From positions 749,001 to 813,000 of the forward strand of contig NZ_JAUTAH010000001.1 in assembly GCF_030818545.1 (NCBI RefSeq): a DNA stretch of 64,000 nucleotides, in the 5' to 3' direction. The translations under genes and the position numbers were made by a program. The DNA comes from Brevundimonas sp. SORGH_AS_0993. Lineage in GTDB: Bacteria > Pseudomonadota > Alphaproteobacteria > Caulobacterales > Caulobacteraceae. The notes under the pieces are model-generated. The model was not told the DNA's origin. It was given only the letters and a program-made list of their open reading frames with translations, and did no database searches. Below, piece after piece: positions 1 through 10,606 of this stretch; the first letter of the stretch is position 1; each line of letters starts with the position of its first letter.

Positions 1-616
1 CCTTGGAGACGGCCTCATAGACGGCGTCGGTATCTAGGCCGGCGACCTGGGCGAAATGGACCGCCTCCGCCAGCCCCTGGACCACGCCGGCGATGGCGAT
101 CTGGTTGACCATCTTGGTCAGTTGGCCCGACCCCGACGGCCCCATGTGTTGGATCGCCTTGGAATAGGCGTTGAGAACCGGCGCCATGCGGGCCACGGCC
201 TCGGCGTCGCCGCCGACCATGACGCTGAGTTGGCCGTTTTCCGCGCCGGCCTGACCGCCCGAGACGGGCGCGTCCAGGAAGACGCGGCCGCTGGTCGCCG
301 CGCGGCCCGCCATCTCCCGCGCCAAGCGGGCCGAGGTGGTGGTGTGGTCCACGATCACCGCATCGGCCGCCAGATACGGCAGGGCCTCGGTTACGACCGT
401 CCGCACGTCGTCGTCGTTGCCAACGCACAGGATCAGGGCCTCTGCGCCCTCGGCCGCCTGAGCCGCTGTGGCGCCGAAGGCGGCGCCGGCCTGCGTCGCC
501 CAGGCCTGCGCCTTGGACGCCGTGCGGTTGAAGCCCGTCACCTCATGGCCCGCCCGGACCAGATGACGCGCCATGGGGGCGCCCATGACGCCCAGGCCGG
601 CGAAAGCGATCTTCAT
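1..616 (-). CDS. 3-hydroxyisobutyrate dehydrogenase family protein (3' part cut by window edge)
   Basis: NAD(P)-dependent beta-hydroxyacid dehydrogenase of the MmsB/GarR/GlxR family. Reading the minus strand from the ATG at 614-616 gives 205 open codons to the window edge. The N-terminus MKIAFAGLGVMGAPMARHL is the Rossmann GxGxxG dinucleotide site. FLDAPVSGG, the substrate-binding signature, follows near residue 118, and GQLTKMVNQ contains the expected catalytic lysine. About 90 C-terminal residues lie outside the window. The substrate could be 3-hydroxyisobutyrate (valine breakdown) or tartronate semialdehyde; the sequence does not decide. It is divergent from motB, with 118 bp between the starts. 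Confidence 0.9.
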   Translation of the reverse strand, partial: MKIAFAGLGVMGAPMARHLVRAGHEVTGFNRTASKAQAWATQAGAAFGATAAQAAEGAEALILCVGNDDDVRTVVTEALPYLAADAVIVDHTTTSARLAREMAGRAATSGRVFLDAPVSGGQAGAENGQLSVMVGGDAEAVARMAPVLNAYSKAIQHMGPSGSGQLTKMVNQIAIAGVVQGLAEAVHFAQVAGLDTDAVYEAVSK

Positions 617-682
617 GTGAGGCTCCTGCAAGCGTTTGAGCCGCACTAGGCCCGCCTTGCGCCGCGTTCAAGGTCAACGCGC

Positions 683-690
683 GGTTAACC
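683..690. promoter_or_regulatory. GGTTAACC palindrome upstream of motB
   Basis: A perfect 8-bp palindrome lies in the 118-bp region between the divergent dehydrogenase gene and motB, 45 bp before the motB ATG. It contains TTAACC, half of the CtrA recognition sequence known from Caulobacter (TTAA-N7-TTAA or TTAACCAT), and CtrA controls many flagellar and motility genes in that group. The second half-site is not evident at the right spacing, so this is only a candidate. Confidence 0.2.
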
Positions 691-734
691 TTGTCGGGGC
701 CAAAATGAGACAACACTCCTCGGGATGCGCATCC

Positions 735-1631
735 ATGTCCGTGAGCGATCGTCCGATCCTCATCAAGAAGGTCAAGAAGGTCTCCGGCGGAGGCCATCAC
801 GGGGGCGCCTGGAAGGTGGCCTATGCGGACTTTGTGACCGCCATGATGGCCTTCTTTCTGCTGATGTGGCTGATCAACACGACCGATCCCGAGCAGAAGA
901 AGGGCATCGCCGAATATTTCGCCCCGGCCAGCGTTTCGGAGACGACGTCGGGCTCTGGCGGCATCCTGGGCGGCACGGCCCTGGGCGACGACGGCCCCAA
1001 GAGTTCGGGCTCCCAGGCCATCATCGAACAGATGGCGCCCCAGGCGCCCGACACCACCAGTCCCGGCTCAAGCTCCAGCCTGGGCGCGGCCAGCGACGCG
1101 GCCCTGCAGGCCGAGGTGCAGAAACGCGAGGCGGCCGAGTTCGCCAGCGCCGCCGAATCCCTGCGCCAAGCCATGCAGTCGATGCCGGAACTGGCCGAAT
1201 TGTCGAAACAACTGATCGTGGACCAGACGCCCGAAGGGCTGCGCATCCAGTTGGTCGATCAGGAAGGTCGGGCGATGTTCGACACCAATTCGTCCCGACC
1301 GAACCCGCGCGCCCAGGTGCTGTTGCGGGCCGTCGCCAAGGTGATCAACCGCCTGCCCAACCGTATCTCCATCACCGGCCATACCAGCGCCCAGGCCGGA
1401 TCGAACCGCGCCAGCCTGCCGTCGGACTGGGGTCTGTCGTCGGAACGCGCCAACGCCTCGCGTTTGGTGCTGCAGGGCGCGGGCGTCGATCCGGATCGGG
1501 TCTATTCGGTGGCGGGCAAGGCCGGGTCCGACCCGCTGTATCCGGACGACCCCAGCCTGGCGGGCAACCGCCGCATCGCCATCGTCCTGCTGCGCGAGGC
1601 GCCCGTGCTGCCGATGGACACCTCCCTGTGA
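735..1631 (+). CDS. motB: Flagellar motor stator protein MotB
   Basis: Stator component that couples ion flow to flagellar rotation and anchors the motor to peptidoglycan. The protein is 298 aa. After a basic N-terminus and the HHGGAWKVAYADFVTAMMAF segment comes one membrane helix (about residues 29-48). Asp32 in YADFVTAMM matches the essential proton-binding Asp32 of E. coli MotB. A Ser/Gly-rich linker (about 60-125) leads to a C-terminal OmpA-like peptidoglycan-binding domain containing ITGHTSAQ and NRRIAIVLL. The ATG at 735 is preferred because MSVSDRPILIKKVKK matches the family N-terminus; an in-frame ATG at 705 adds a poor extension. No motA is adjacent, which is usual in Caulobacterales. 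Confidence 0.95.
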   Translation: MSVSDRPILIKKVKKVSGGGHHGGAWKVAYADFVTAMMAFFLLMWLINTTDPEQKKGIAEYFAPASVSETTSGSGGILGGTALGDDGPKSSGSQAIIEQMAPQAPDTTSPGSSSSLGAASDAALQAEVQKREAAEFASAAESLRQAMQSMPELAELSKQLIVDQTPEGLRIQLVDQEGRAMFDTNSSRPNPRAQVLLRAVAKVINRLPNRISITGHTSAQAGSNRASLPSDWGLSSERANASRLVLQGAGVDPDRVYSVAGKAGSDPLYPDDPSLAGNRRIAIVLLREAPVLPMDTSL

Positions 1632-1750
1632 GGATTGGGGCCTTGAAGACCGGGACTGCGACAGCACTTGCGGGCCAGGGCCGAATGACGCCAAATCGGG
1701 CGATGAGCCTTCTGTCGCAAAATCGGCCAGATCGGATGTGGAACTGAGGC

Positions 1751-2488
1751 GTGACCCAGCACGTCCCCACCCGACAACTGCGCTTCTACATGACGTCGGT
1801 GGCGCCTTGCCCCTATCTACCGGGCAAGACCGAGCGGAAGGTGTTCGCCAACCTGCCCTTCTCCGACGGGGCGCACGTCAATGACGAACTGACCAACGCC
1901 GGCTTCCGCCGCAGCCAGAATATCGCCTATCGCCCGGCGTGCGAGGCTTGCGAGGCCTGCGTCTCCGTGCGCCTGCCGGTCGCCGAATTCGCGTTCAGCC
2001 GATCCCAGCGCAAGCTGCTGAACCGCAACGCCGACCTGTCGCGTAACCTGGTGGAGGCCGAGGCGACGACCGAGCAGTTTCAACTGCTGCGCCGCTATCT
2101 GACCACGCGCCACCCGACCGGCGGCATGAGCGACATGGGTTGGCTGGACTATGTCGCCATGGTCGAGGACACGGCCGTGCGCACCCATCTGATCGAATAT
2201 CGCCTGCCCTCGACGGACGGAGGGCCGGGCGATCTGGTCGCCGTGACCCTGACGGACCTGCTGCGGGACGGACTGTCGATGGTCTATAGTTTCTATGATC
2301 CGGCCATGGAGCGCCGGAGCCTGGGCCGGTTCGCCATTATGGATCATGTGCGCCAGGCCGCCCAGGTGGGCCTGCCCTATGTCTATCTGGGCTACTGGAT
2401 CCAGGGATCGGCCAAGATGGACTACAAGGCCGAGTTCCGACCGCTGGAGGCGCTGCGGCCGCTGGGGTGGATGCGGCTGGAGGACTGA
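1751..2488 (+). CDS. bpt: Aspartate/glutamate leucyltransferase Bpt (arginyltransferase family)
   Basis: Transfers leucine from Leu-tRNA to proteins with N-terminal Asp or Glu, creating N-degrons read by ClpS-ClpAP. The 245-aa protein starts at GTG with the family N-terminus TRQLRFYMTSVAPCPYLPG. It has the conserved cysteine cluster CEACEAC (about residue 71) and the C-terminal GYWIQGSAKMDYKAEFRP signature. The stop lies 17 bp from the stop of the convergent parC. It belongs to the same proteolysis network as the tmRNA and SspB genes elsewhere in this window. Confidence 0.95.
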   Translation: MTQHVPTRQLRFYMTSVAPCPYLPGKTERKVFANLPFSDGAHVNDELTNAGFRRSQNIAYRPACEACEACVSVRLPVAEFAFSRSQRKLLNRNADLSRNLVEAEATTEQFQLLRRYLTTRHPTGGMSDMGWLDYVAMVEDTAVRTHLIEYRLPSTDGGPGDLVAVTLTDLLRDGLSMVYSFYDPAMERRSLGRFAIMDHVRQAAQVGLPYVYLGYWIQGSAKMDYKAEFRPLEALRPLGWMRLED

Positions 2489-2505
2489 CCCCCAGCCGCG
2501 ATCTC

Positions 2506-4719
2506 TTATCTGAACTTGCGCATGCCGCGCGGTCCCTGGCGACCGGCGCCGGCGCGTTTGCCCAGCCAGTCCTTCCAGTCGGGCCAGTTGCGGCGACGAC
2601 CGCCGCCGTCCGCCCATTCCGGCCCCGTCTCGGCGTTGAACACCGCCACATCGGCCAGGCCGCCCTGTTTGAAGTTCTGCAGCTTCACCCCCTTGCCGCG
2701 TCCCATTTCCGGCAGTTCGGCCAGGGGGAAGATCAGGGCCTTGATGTTCTCGCCGATGGTGGCGACGTGATCCCCAGCCGGGGCGTTGGGCACCCGCAGC
2801 ATGGCCAGCATCTCGCCGTTCAGCACCTGTTTGCCGCCGCGCTTCTGGGCCAGGGTGTCGTCTTCTGGCGCGATGAATCCGTAGCCCGCCTTGGACGCGA
2901 TCAGCAGCTTGCCGCCCGGCTGATGCGCCAGGACGTTGATGATCTCGGCCTTTTCGTCCAGTTCGATCATCAGGCGCAGCGGCTCGCCATGGCCGCGACC
3001 GGACGCCAGCTTGTCGGCGCCGATGGTGAAGATGCGCCCGTCCGAAGCCCCGATCAGCAGCTTGTCGGTCGTATAGGCGGGGACCAGATAGGCCAGTTGG
3101 TCCCCCTCCTTGAACTTCAGCTCCGACGGGTCCTCGACCTTGCCCTTGGCGGCGCGGATCCAGCCGCGTTCCGACAGGATGACGGTGATCGCCTCGCGCG
3201 GGATGAAGGCTTCGGGCGCGACGAAGGCGGACGTATCGACGGCCTCGGCGATCGTGGTCCGGCGCGGCGAGATCAGGGCCTTGCGGACGGCGTCCAGTTC
3301 TTTGGAGATGGCCTTCCACTGCTTGCCTTCCGACGAGGTCAGCGCCCTCAGATTGGCAAGTTCTTCCGACAGCTCCTTGAATTCCTTCTCGATCGTCATC
3401 TCTTCCAGACGCGCGAGCTGACGGAGCCGGGTGTCCAGGATGAAGTCGGCCTGAACCTCCGTCAGGCCGAAGCGGGCGATCAGGACCGCATTGGGCTGGT
3501 CCTCCTCGCGGACGATGCGAATGACCTCGTCCAGGTTCAGGAAGACGATCCGCAGACCTTCCAGCAGATGCAGCCGCTTCTCGACCCGCGCGATCCGCCA
3601 TTGCGACCGACGGTTCAGCACTTCGCGCCGGTGATCCAGGAAGGCGCGCAGGCAATCCTTCAGACCCATGACGCGCGGCGTGCCCGAGGCGTCCAGCACG
3701 TTCATGTTGATGGGGAAGCGGACCTCCAGATCGGAAAGCTTGAACAGGCTTTCCATAAGCATTTCAGGCTCGATGGTGCGGTTCTTCGGCTCCAGAATCA
3801 GGCGGATGTCCTCGGCCGACTCGTCGCGCACATCGCCCAGCAGGGGCGCCTTCTTCTGTTCGATCAGATCGGCCAGGGCTTCGATCAGCTTGGACTTCTG
3901 GACCTGATAGGGCATTTCGGTGACGACGATGCGCCAGACGCCCCGCCCCAGGTCCTCAGTCTCCCAGCGGGCGCGCAGGCGCACCCCGCCCCGGCCCGTC
4001 TCGTAGGCGTCCAGAATGGAGGCGTGGCCCTCCACGGCGACGCCGCCGGTCGGGAAGTCGGGGCCGGGGACGTGCTGGACCAGATCCTGGGTCGTCGCGT
4101 CCGGCCGCTCCAGCAACAGTTGGCAGGCGTCGATCAGTTCGCCGACATTGTGGGGCGGTATGGAGGTCGCCATGCCGACCGCGATACCGGACGAGCCGTT
4201 GGCCAGAAGATTGGGGAAGCCCGCCGGCAGGACCACCGGCTCCTCGTCCTGATCGTCATAGGTCGGGCGGAAATCGACCGCGTCCTGGTCGATGCCCTCC
4301 AGCAGCAGGACGGCTGCGGGCGTCAGCTTGCACTCGGTATAGCGCATGGCCGCCGCGCTATCGCCGTCGATGTTGCCGAAATTCCCCTGTCCGTCCACCA
4401 GCGGATAGCGCTGGGCGAAGTCCTGGGCCAGGCGGACCAGGGCCTCGTAGATGGAGGCGTCGCCGTGGGGGTGATAGCCGCCCATGACCTCGCCGACGAC
4501 CTTGGCGCATTTGCGCGCCGCCGCCTGCGGGTTCAGCCTCATCTGGTGCATGGCGTACAGGATGCGGCGGTGCACGGGCTTGAAACCGTCACGCACGTCC
4601 GGCAGGGCGCGGTTGGTGATGGTCGACAGGGCGTAGGCCAGATAGCGGCGGCTGAGCGCCGTCTCCATCGGCTCGTCGATGATGCGGCCGCCTTCCGGCG
4701 GCGGGGCGTGGATCGTCAT
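2506..4719 (-). CDS. parC: DNA topoisomerase IV subunit A
   Basis: Breakage-reunion subunit of topoisomerase IV, which decatenates replicated chromosomes together with ParE. At 737 aa it has the ParC length rather than the longer GyrA. The N-terminus RYLAYALSTITNRALPDVRDG and the winged-helix region YHPHGDASIYEALVRLAQ are typical. The catalytic Tyr is Tyr127 in AAMRYTECKL. The C-terminal beta-propeller is short and degenerate, as in alphaproteobacterial ParC. In the quinolone-determining region Ala88 replaces the Ser80 of E. coli ParC, while the acidic residue (Glu92) is kept. It lies downstream of recO on the same strand. Confidence 0.96.
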   Translation of the reverse strand: MTIHAPPPEGGRIIDEPMETALSRRYLAYALSTITNRALPDVRDGFKPVHRRILYAMHQMRLNPQAAARKCAKVVGEVMGGYHPHGDASIYEALVRLAQDFAQRYPLVDGQGNFGNIDGDSAAAMRYTECKLTPAAVLLLEGIDQDAVDFRPTYDDQDEEPVVLPAGFPNLLANGSSGIAVGMATSIPPHNVGELIDACQLLLERPDATTQDLVQHVPGPDFPTGGVAVEGHASILDAYETGRGGVRLRARWETEDLGRGVWRIVVTEMPYQVQKSKLIEALADLIEQKKAPLLGDVRDESAEDIRLILEPKNRTIEPEMLMESLFKLSDLEVRFPINMNVLDASGTPRVMGLKDCLRAFLDHRREVLNRRSQWRIARVEKRLHLLEGLRIVFLNLDEVIRIVREEDQPNAVLIARFGLTEVQADFILDTRLRQLARLEEMTIEKEFKELSEELANLRALTSSEGKQWKAISKELDAVRKALISPRRTTIAEAVDTSAFVAPEAFIPREAITVILSERGWIRAAKGKVEDPSELKFKEGDQLAYLVPAYTTDKLLIGASDGRIFTIGADKLASGRGHGEPLRLMIELDEKAEIINVLAHQPGGKLLIASKAGYGFIAPEDDTLAQKRGGKQVLNGEMLAMLRVPNAPAGDHVATIGENIKALIFPLAELPEMGRGKGVKLQNFKQGGLADVAVFNAETGPEWADGGGRRRNWPDWKDWLGKRAGAGRQGPRGMRKFR

Positions 4720-4804
4720 GGCTCTGCGAATCGGGGATCGGAAGCCAGAAGTCTAGCCCGCGACGCCGCCGATTGGGGATAAGACGGCGCCGCCTTGGCG
4801 TGAG

Positions 4805-5536
4805 CTAGAGCCGGCCGGCCTCGCCCAGCTTGTCCAGCATCCACACGCGAGCGGGCGGCAGGGACTTGTCCAGCGGATGAAAGACGAACTGTTCCAGGAA
4901 ATGGCCGGTCAGGTCGAAGCCCGCGCGCACGTCGCCCTCCACCAGCCCCGCCTGGGCGCCCAGCATGAAGGGCGGCAGGCTCAGCATCTTGTCGGCATAG
5001 GGGGCGCCCGCCTGGCGGCTGACGGCGCGGCCGGTGCGGGGGCTGACATAGATCAGATCATCGACCCCGCCCGTCGCCGCGCATTTGGTCAGGTCGAGGC
5101 CGAAGCCCAGGTCGTCCAGCAGGCCCGCCTCGAACCGCACGAAGATGGCGGGCCAGACCGACGGCAGGGCGAAGGTGGCCATCAGCGCCTCGAACGCCAG
5201 GAAGACGCCCGGATGGGGTTCGCGTTCCGGCAGGGCGCCCTGGGCCACGGCGGCGGCGGCGGCCAGGCCGGTCAGGGCCAGGGCGTCGTCGAACAGGGCG
5301 CTGGGTCCCTCGCCCATCGGCTCCAGTCGCGCCGCGCCGAGGTGGTCGGAGGTGCGGGCGCGATAGTCGGCGACCACCCGCGCGCCAGGCTGAAGAAAGG
5401 GCCGCATCCTGCGCGAGGCGCCGCCCGCCACATAGGCCGCCCGACGGCCATGGCCTTCCGTCAGAAGATCGACGACGGCGCCGGTGTCGCCATGCGCCCG
5501 CGCCGACAGGACGAAGGCTTCTTCCTGAAAATCCAT
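4805..5536 (-). CDS. recO: DNA repair protein RecO
   Basis: RecF-pathway mediator that helps load RecA on SSB-coated DNA and anneals strands. The 243-aa protein begins MDFQEEAFVLSARAHGDTGA, the OB-fold start of RecO, followed by the helical domain with LFDDALALTGLAAAAA. In many alphaproteobacteria recO directly follows era; here three genes intervene, and recO instead starts 13 bp downstream of an NTF2-like gene on the same strand, so the two may be cotranscribed. Confidence 0.93.
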   Translation of the reverse strand: MDFQEEAFVLSARAHGDTGAVVDLLTEGHGRRAAYVAGGASRRMRPFLQPGARVVADYRARTSDHLGAARLEPMGEGPSALFDDALALTGLAAAAAVAQGALPEREPHPGVFLAFEALMATFALPSVWPAIFVRFEAGLLDDLGFGLDLTKCAATGGVDDLIYVSPRTGRAVSRQAGAPYADKMLSLPPFMLGAQAGLVEGDVRAGFDLTGHFLEQFVFHPLDKSLPPARVWMLDKLGEAGRL

Positions 5537-5549
5537 GGGGCCGAATCCG

Positions 5550-6062
5550 TCAGGGGATCGGGGCGGCGATCAGGCCGACGACGGCGCGCGCCTTGTCGTT
5601 CGGCACGGCGAAGCTGAGCACATATTGCTCGATTTTCCAGACGCCGTCCGGCCCATGCCGCGACAGGACGCCCGAGCCGCGCAGGGCGCCGTAGGCGTCG
5701 TTGTCCAGCAGTTCGTCGAACCAGGCCAAGTCGTCCGAAACGGTCAGCGACCGCTGACGCGGGCGATAGGTCCAGCCCTTGCCCTGGGCGAAGAACGGTT
5801 CGGCATAGGCGCGGAACTGCGCCAGCCCCCAGCGCTCGGTATTGTCCGTGCCGATGAACCGGGCGTCGGGCGCGAACTGGTCGAAATAGACGGCCCCGTC
5901 CGCGCGCGAAGCCGCGGCGTGCATCCGGTCCAGCGTCGCCGCCGCCCCGTGCGCCGCCCTGCCCCGCGCCGCCGAGTCGGCCTGGACGGAAGCCGGATCG
6001 GGCGGCGCGCCGGGCGGCGTGGAGGACTGAAGGGCCAAGGCGGCCAGAAGAGCGAGGATCAT
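5550..6062 (-). CDS. Secreted NTF2/SnoaL-like protein (DUF4440 type)
   Basis: A 170-aa protein with a short hydrophobic N-terminus (MILALLAALALQSS), probably a signal peptide. The rest matches the NTF2-like cone fold: an LDRMHAAASRADGAVYFDQF helix, DARFIGTDNTERWG, and a C-terminal pair of strands including DGVWKIEQYVLSFAVPND. Members of this fold serve as small enzymes or binding domains, and nothing here identifies a substrate. It is 13 bp upstream of recO and divergent from the CoA-transferase gene. Confidence 0.7.
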   Translation of the reverse strand: MILALLAALALQSSTPPGAPPDPASVQADSAARGRAAHGAAATLDRMHAAASRADGAVYFDQFAPDARFIGTDNTERWGLAQFRAYAEPFFAQGKGWTYRPRQRSLTVSDDLAWFDELLDNDAYGALRGSGVLSRHGPDGVWKIEQYVLSFAVPNDKARAVVGLIAAPIP

Positions 6063-6127
6063 GGTGATGTTCTAATCCTGTTCCGCGTTCGGGGGAACGG
6101 GTGTCGGCGGGCTGGATCATCGCAACC

Positions 6128-6146
6128 CCGAAGGTTAAGCCTTCGG
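6128..6146. promoter_or_regulatory. Inverted repeat in the divergent promoter region of the CoA-transferase
   Basis: CCGAAGG-TTAAG-CCTTCGG is a perfect 7-bp inverted repeat with a 5-base centre. It lies 41 bp before the CoA-transferase start and 66 bp before the divergent NTF2-like start. There is no T-run after it, so an operator or an mRNA 5' structure fits better than a terminator. No binding protein can be named. Confidence 0.35.
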
Positions 6147-6174
6147 AATCGTTCTGGCCCCTCCGGGCCGCTGA

Positions 6175-7698
<1,524 letters not shown>

Positions 7699-7702
7699 AC
7701 GC

Positions 7703-8947
7703 TTAGCGGTCCAAGGTGGTCGGGAATGGCCGTCCCAGGGCCTCGGCCATGGCCTGCTGGCTGATCAGGAAGACCTGATCGCGCAGGTGATAATTGTTGG
7801 ACAGGACGATCACCGTCACCTCCGCATCGGGCTGATAGAGCATCAGGTTGCGAAACCCGCCCCAACTGCCGGTATGATAGATCTGGCGGTCGTGGAAAGC
7901 CGGTTGGACCTGTTCGCCCAGGCTGTTGACGAAGACGCCATAGCCCCAGTCGCGCCGTCTGTGCCTCCGTTCGTTGGCCTTCGTGTCGGCGGGCGCATGG
8001 TCGGTCAGCATCTGGCGATAGGTGTCGGGCTTCAGAAACCCGCCGTGGTGCAGGGCGCGCTGCCACGCCAACAGGTCGTCCAGGGTCGAATAGACGGCGC
8101 CGGCGCCGGCCACGATGGAGGTGTTGGCGTTCGGCTGGGCCGCCAGCCCGCCGGGATAGTTGGCGTAGCCCATGATTGCGCCGTGGTCCGCGCCATCCAG
8201 GTCCAGGCCGCTGTTGGTCATGCCCAGGGGCGTGAACAGCGTCTGCTGCATATAGGTTTGGAACGGCTGGCCGCTGGCCTTCTCCACGATGGCGGCGGCC
8301 AGGTTGAAGGCGGCGTTGTCGTAACGAATCTCGGTTCCCGGCACGAACTGAAGAGCGAACCGTTTGGAGTCTTCCGTCAGCTCGGCCAGCGTCGCGGGCG
8401 TGGTGCGGCGCATGCCCCAGTAAGGCCGCGCCATCAGGTCGGGAATGCCCGAGGTGTGCGACAGCAGGTGATGGATGCGAATCGGCGCCCAGGCGGCCGG
8501 GCACGGCTGTATCCATTTGCAGACCGGGTCGTCGACGCCGAGCTTGCCCTCGTCCTGCAAGTGCAAGATGGCCGCGGCCGTAAACTGCTTGGAAATGGAG
8601 GCCAGGCGGAAACGCGAGGTCAGCGTCAGAGGCTGGTTCTGCTCGTAGTTCGCCTTGCCATAGACCTGGCGAAACAGGACCTTGTCGCCCTTGGCCACCA
8701 GGACGGCCCCCATGAACCGCCCGGCCGCCGCCTCGCGGTCCAGGCGGGCGGCCAGAAGCGGCAGGTCCTGAACGACCTGAACGGGGGGGCGCGACGCGGG
8801 CGGGGCCCTGAGGGCGGTCGTGGAGCCATAGGCCGGCGACTTCCAGCGCGCGACGCCGACACCGACCATGATCGCCAGGATCAGACCGCCCAGAAGGGTC
8901 AGAAGAAGCCGGGGGACGCCTCCGGCGGTACGCGGTACGACGAACAC
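7703..8947 (-). CDS. Membrane-anchored serine hydrolase (beta-lactamase/LACTB-like fold)
   Basis: A 414-aa penicillin-binding-protein-fold hydrolase. An N-terminal membrane helix (about residues 13-34) precedes the catalytic domain. The nucleophile motif SxxK is S117-I-S-K120, the second motif YxN is in IRYDNAAF, and the third motif is HTG (YHTGSWGGF) rather than the KTG of true class C beta-lactamases. These features fit the esterase/peptidase-like group better than a resistance enzyme. The start is GTG at 8947, 4 nt after the era stop, so it is probably translated from the end of the era transcript. Confidence 0.88.
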   Translation of the reverse strand: MFVVPRTAGGVPRLLLTLLGGLILAIMVGVGVARWKSPAYGSTTALRAPPASRPPVQVVQDLPLLAARLDREAAAGRFMGAVLVAKGDKVLFRQVYGKANYEQNQPLTLTSRFRLASISKQFTAAAILHLQDEGKLGVDDPVCKWIQPCPAAWAPIRIHHLLSHTSGIPDLMARPYWGMRRTTPATLAELTEDSKRFALQFVPGTEIRYDNAAFNLAAAIVEKASGQPFQTYMQQTLFTPLGMTNSGLDLDGADHGAIMGYANYPGGLAAQPNANTSIVAGAGAVYSTLDDLLAWQRALHHGGFLKPDTYRQMLTDHAPADTKANERRHRRRDWGYGVFVNSLGEQVQPAFHDRQIYHTGSWGGFRNLMLYQPDAEVTVIVLSNNYHLRDQVFLISQQAMAEALGRPFPTTLDR

Positions 8948-8951
8948 GGGC

Positions 8952-9899
8952 TCAGACGTCGTAGTCGAGGCCGAACTGGGCGTAGAGGGCGCGGCTGTCC
9001 TGCCACTTCGGATCGACCTTGACGGTCAGGAACAGGTGGACCGGACGACCCAGGATCTCGTTCAGCTCCTCGCGCGCCTTCTGGCCGATCCATTTCAGGG
9101 TCTGGCCGCCCTTGCCCAGGACGATGGGCCGCTGGCTCTCGCGCTCGACATAGATGGTCTGTTCGATGCGGGCCGAGCCGTCGGGACGGTCCTCGAAGCT
9201 GGTGGTCTCGACCGCCGCCGAATAGGGCAGTTCCTCATGGACGCGCAGATAGACCTTCTCGCGCGTGATCTCGGCGGCCAGCACCCGAACCGGCACGTCG
9301 GCGGCCTGGTCCTCTGGATAAAGCCACGGCCCCGGGGGCATGGAGCGGGCCAGACGTTGCTTCAGATCGTCCACCCCGTCGCCGTTGGCGGCCGAGATCA
9401 TATAGACCTCGTCATAGACGCCGCTCTCGAACAGCCTCTGCGACAGGGCCAGCAGGGTGTCGCGGCGCATGCCGTCGATCTTGTTCAGGGCCAGGATGAC
9501 CTTGGTTCCCGTGGCCTGAAGATTGGCGATGATGGTCTCTGTGTCCTCGGCAGAGCGACGGTCGGCGGCCGTGCCGTCACGACCCTCGGCGTCGATGTGG
9601 GACTGGGCGTCGATCAGATGGACCACCACGTCGGCGTCCTCGGCCCCGCCCCATGCAGAGGCGACCATGGCCCGGTCCAGACGCCGGCGCGGGGTGAAGA
9701 TGCCGGGCGTGTCCACCAGAACGATCTGGGCGTCGCCCTCCATGGCGATGCCGCGCACGGGAAAGCGCGTGGTCTGGACCTTCTGCGTGACGATGGAGAC
9801 CTTGGACCCGGTCAACCGGTTCACCAGCGTGGACTTGCCGGCGTTCGGCGCGCCGATGATGGCGGCGAACCCCGCCCGCTGGTTTTCGATCTCGGTCAA
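8952..9899 (-). CDS. era: GTPase Era
   Basis: Essential GTPase that binds the 3' end of 16S rRNA and assists 30S assembly. In the 315-aa protein, G1 is [10 protein letters not shown]3 is DTPG (VLVDTPGIF) and G4 is NKID (LALNKIDG). The C-terminal KH domain includes [24 protein letters not shown] start at 9899 overlaps the rnc stop (TTGA), and the next residues [18 protein letters not shown] match the family. Confidence 0.97.
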   Translation of the reverse strand: MTEIENQRAGFAAIIGAPNAGKSTLVNRLTGSKVSIVTQKVQTTRFPVRGIAMEGDAQIVLVDTPGIFTPRRRLDRAMVASAWGGAEDADVVVHLIDAQSHIDAEGRDGTAADRRSAEDTETIIANLQATGTKVILALNKIDGMRRDTLLALSQRLFESGVYDEVYMISAANGDGVDDLKQRLARSMPPGPWLYPEDQAADVPVRVLAAEITREKVYLRVHEELPYSAAVETTSFEDRPDGSARIEQTIYVERESQRPIVLGKGGQTLKWIGQKAREELNEILGRPVHLFLTVKVDPKWQDSRALYAQFGLDYDV

Positions 9900-10606
9900 A
9901 TCACGCCTTCTCTTTTCAACAGGGCCGTAGCCGCGGCCTTCTCAGCCTCCTGACGCGAACGGCCCTGCGCGGTCAAGGGCTCGACATCCTGGACGCTCAC
10001 CTCGACGGTGAAGGTGGGGGCATGATCCGAACCCGTCCGATCCGCCACGCGATAGGTCGGCAAGGGTCGCCCCTGCCCCTGCGCCCATTCCTGGAGCGCG
10101 GACTTTGGATTGGTCACGGCCCGCGACGGCGGTGCTTTCAGCTCGTCGGCCCAGGCGCGATCAAAGACGGCGCGCGCCGCCTCCAGTCCGCCGTCCAGAT
10201 AGACGGCCGCCAGGATCGCCTCCACCGCGTCGGCGATGACCCCGGCCTTGCGACGACCGCCGGTCTTGGTCTCTCCGGGCGAAAGCCTGAGGGCCGGGCC
10301 GACGCCGAGCGCATCGCCCACGCGGGCGCAGGCGCCCTTGTCGACCAGAGCATGCAAGCTGGACGACAGCTCGCCCTCGTCGGCGCTGGGATACTGGCGC
10401 GACAGACGGTCGGCCACCAGCAGGCCCAGGACCCGGTCGCCCAGGAACTCCAGCCGCTCGTTGTCGCGGGGACCATGGACGCCGGCGGGCGCGCCCTCCC
10501 CCACGCTGGCGTGGGTCAGGGCGCGTTCCAGAAGCGCCTTGTCGCGGAAGGCATGGCCCAGACGCGCCTCAAGCGCCGCGACCGCTTCGGCGCGCAGGTT
10601 GGCCAT
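9896..10606 (-). CDS. rnc: Ribonuclease III
   Basis: Double-strand-specific endoribonuclease for rRNA and mRNA processing. The 236-aa protein has the catalytic signature [20 protein letters not shown] (about residues 46-65), the second acidic site [12 protein letters not shown], and a C-terminal dsRNA-binding domain beginning [19 protein letters not shown]. The ATG at 10606 overlaps the lepB stop (ATGA). It is the middle gene of the lepB-rnc-era unit. Confidence 0.97.
   Translation of the reverse strand: MANLRAEAVAALEARLGHAFRDKALLERALTHASVGEGAPAGVHGPRDNERLEFLGDRVLGLLVADRLSRQYPSADEGELSSSLHALVDKGACARVGDALGVGPALRLSPGETKTGGRRKAGVIADAVEAILAAVYLDGGLEAARAVFDRAWADELKAPPSRAVTNPKSALQEWAQGQGRPLPTYRVADRTGSDHAPTFTVEVSVQDVEPLTAQGRSRQEAEKAAATALLKREGVI

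Noticed and set aside
1817..3655. A 612-codon minus-strand frame overlapping bpt and parC, and a 771-codon plus-strand frame at 2467-4782
   Set aside because: Both lie opposite or out of frame with well-recognised genes; their translations are Arg/Gly/Pro-rich with no family motifs, as expected in high-GC DNA.
7703..8947. Class C beta-lactamase (antibiotic resistance)
   Set aside because: The third motif is HTG not KTG, the protein is membrane-anchored and longer, and no ampR is adjacent; a general serine hydrolase is the safer call.
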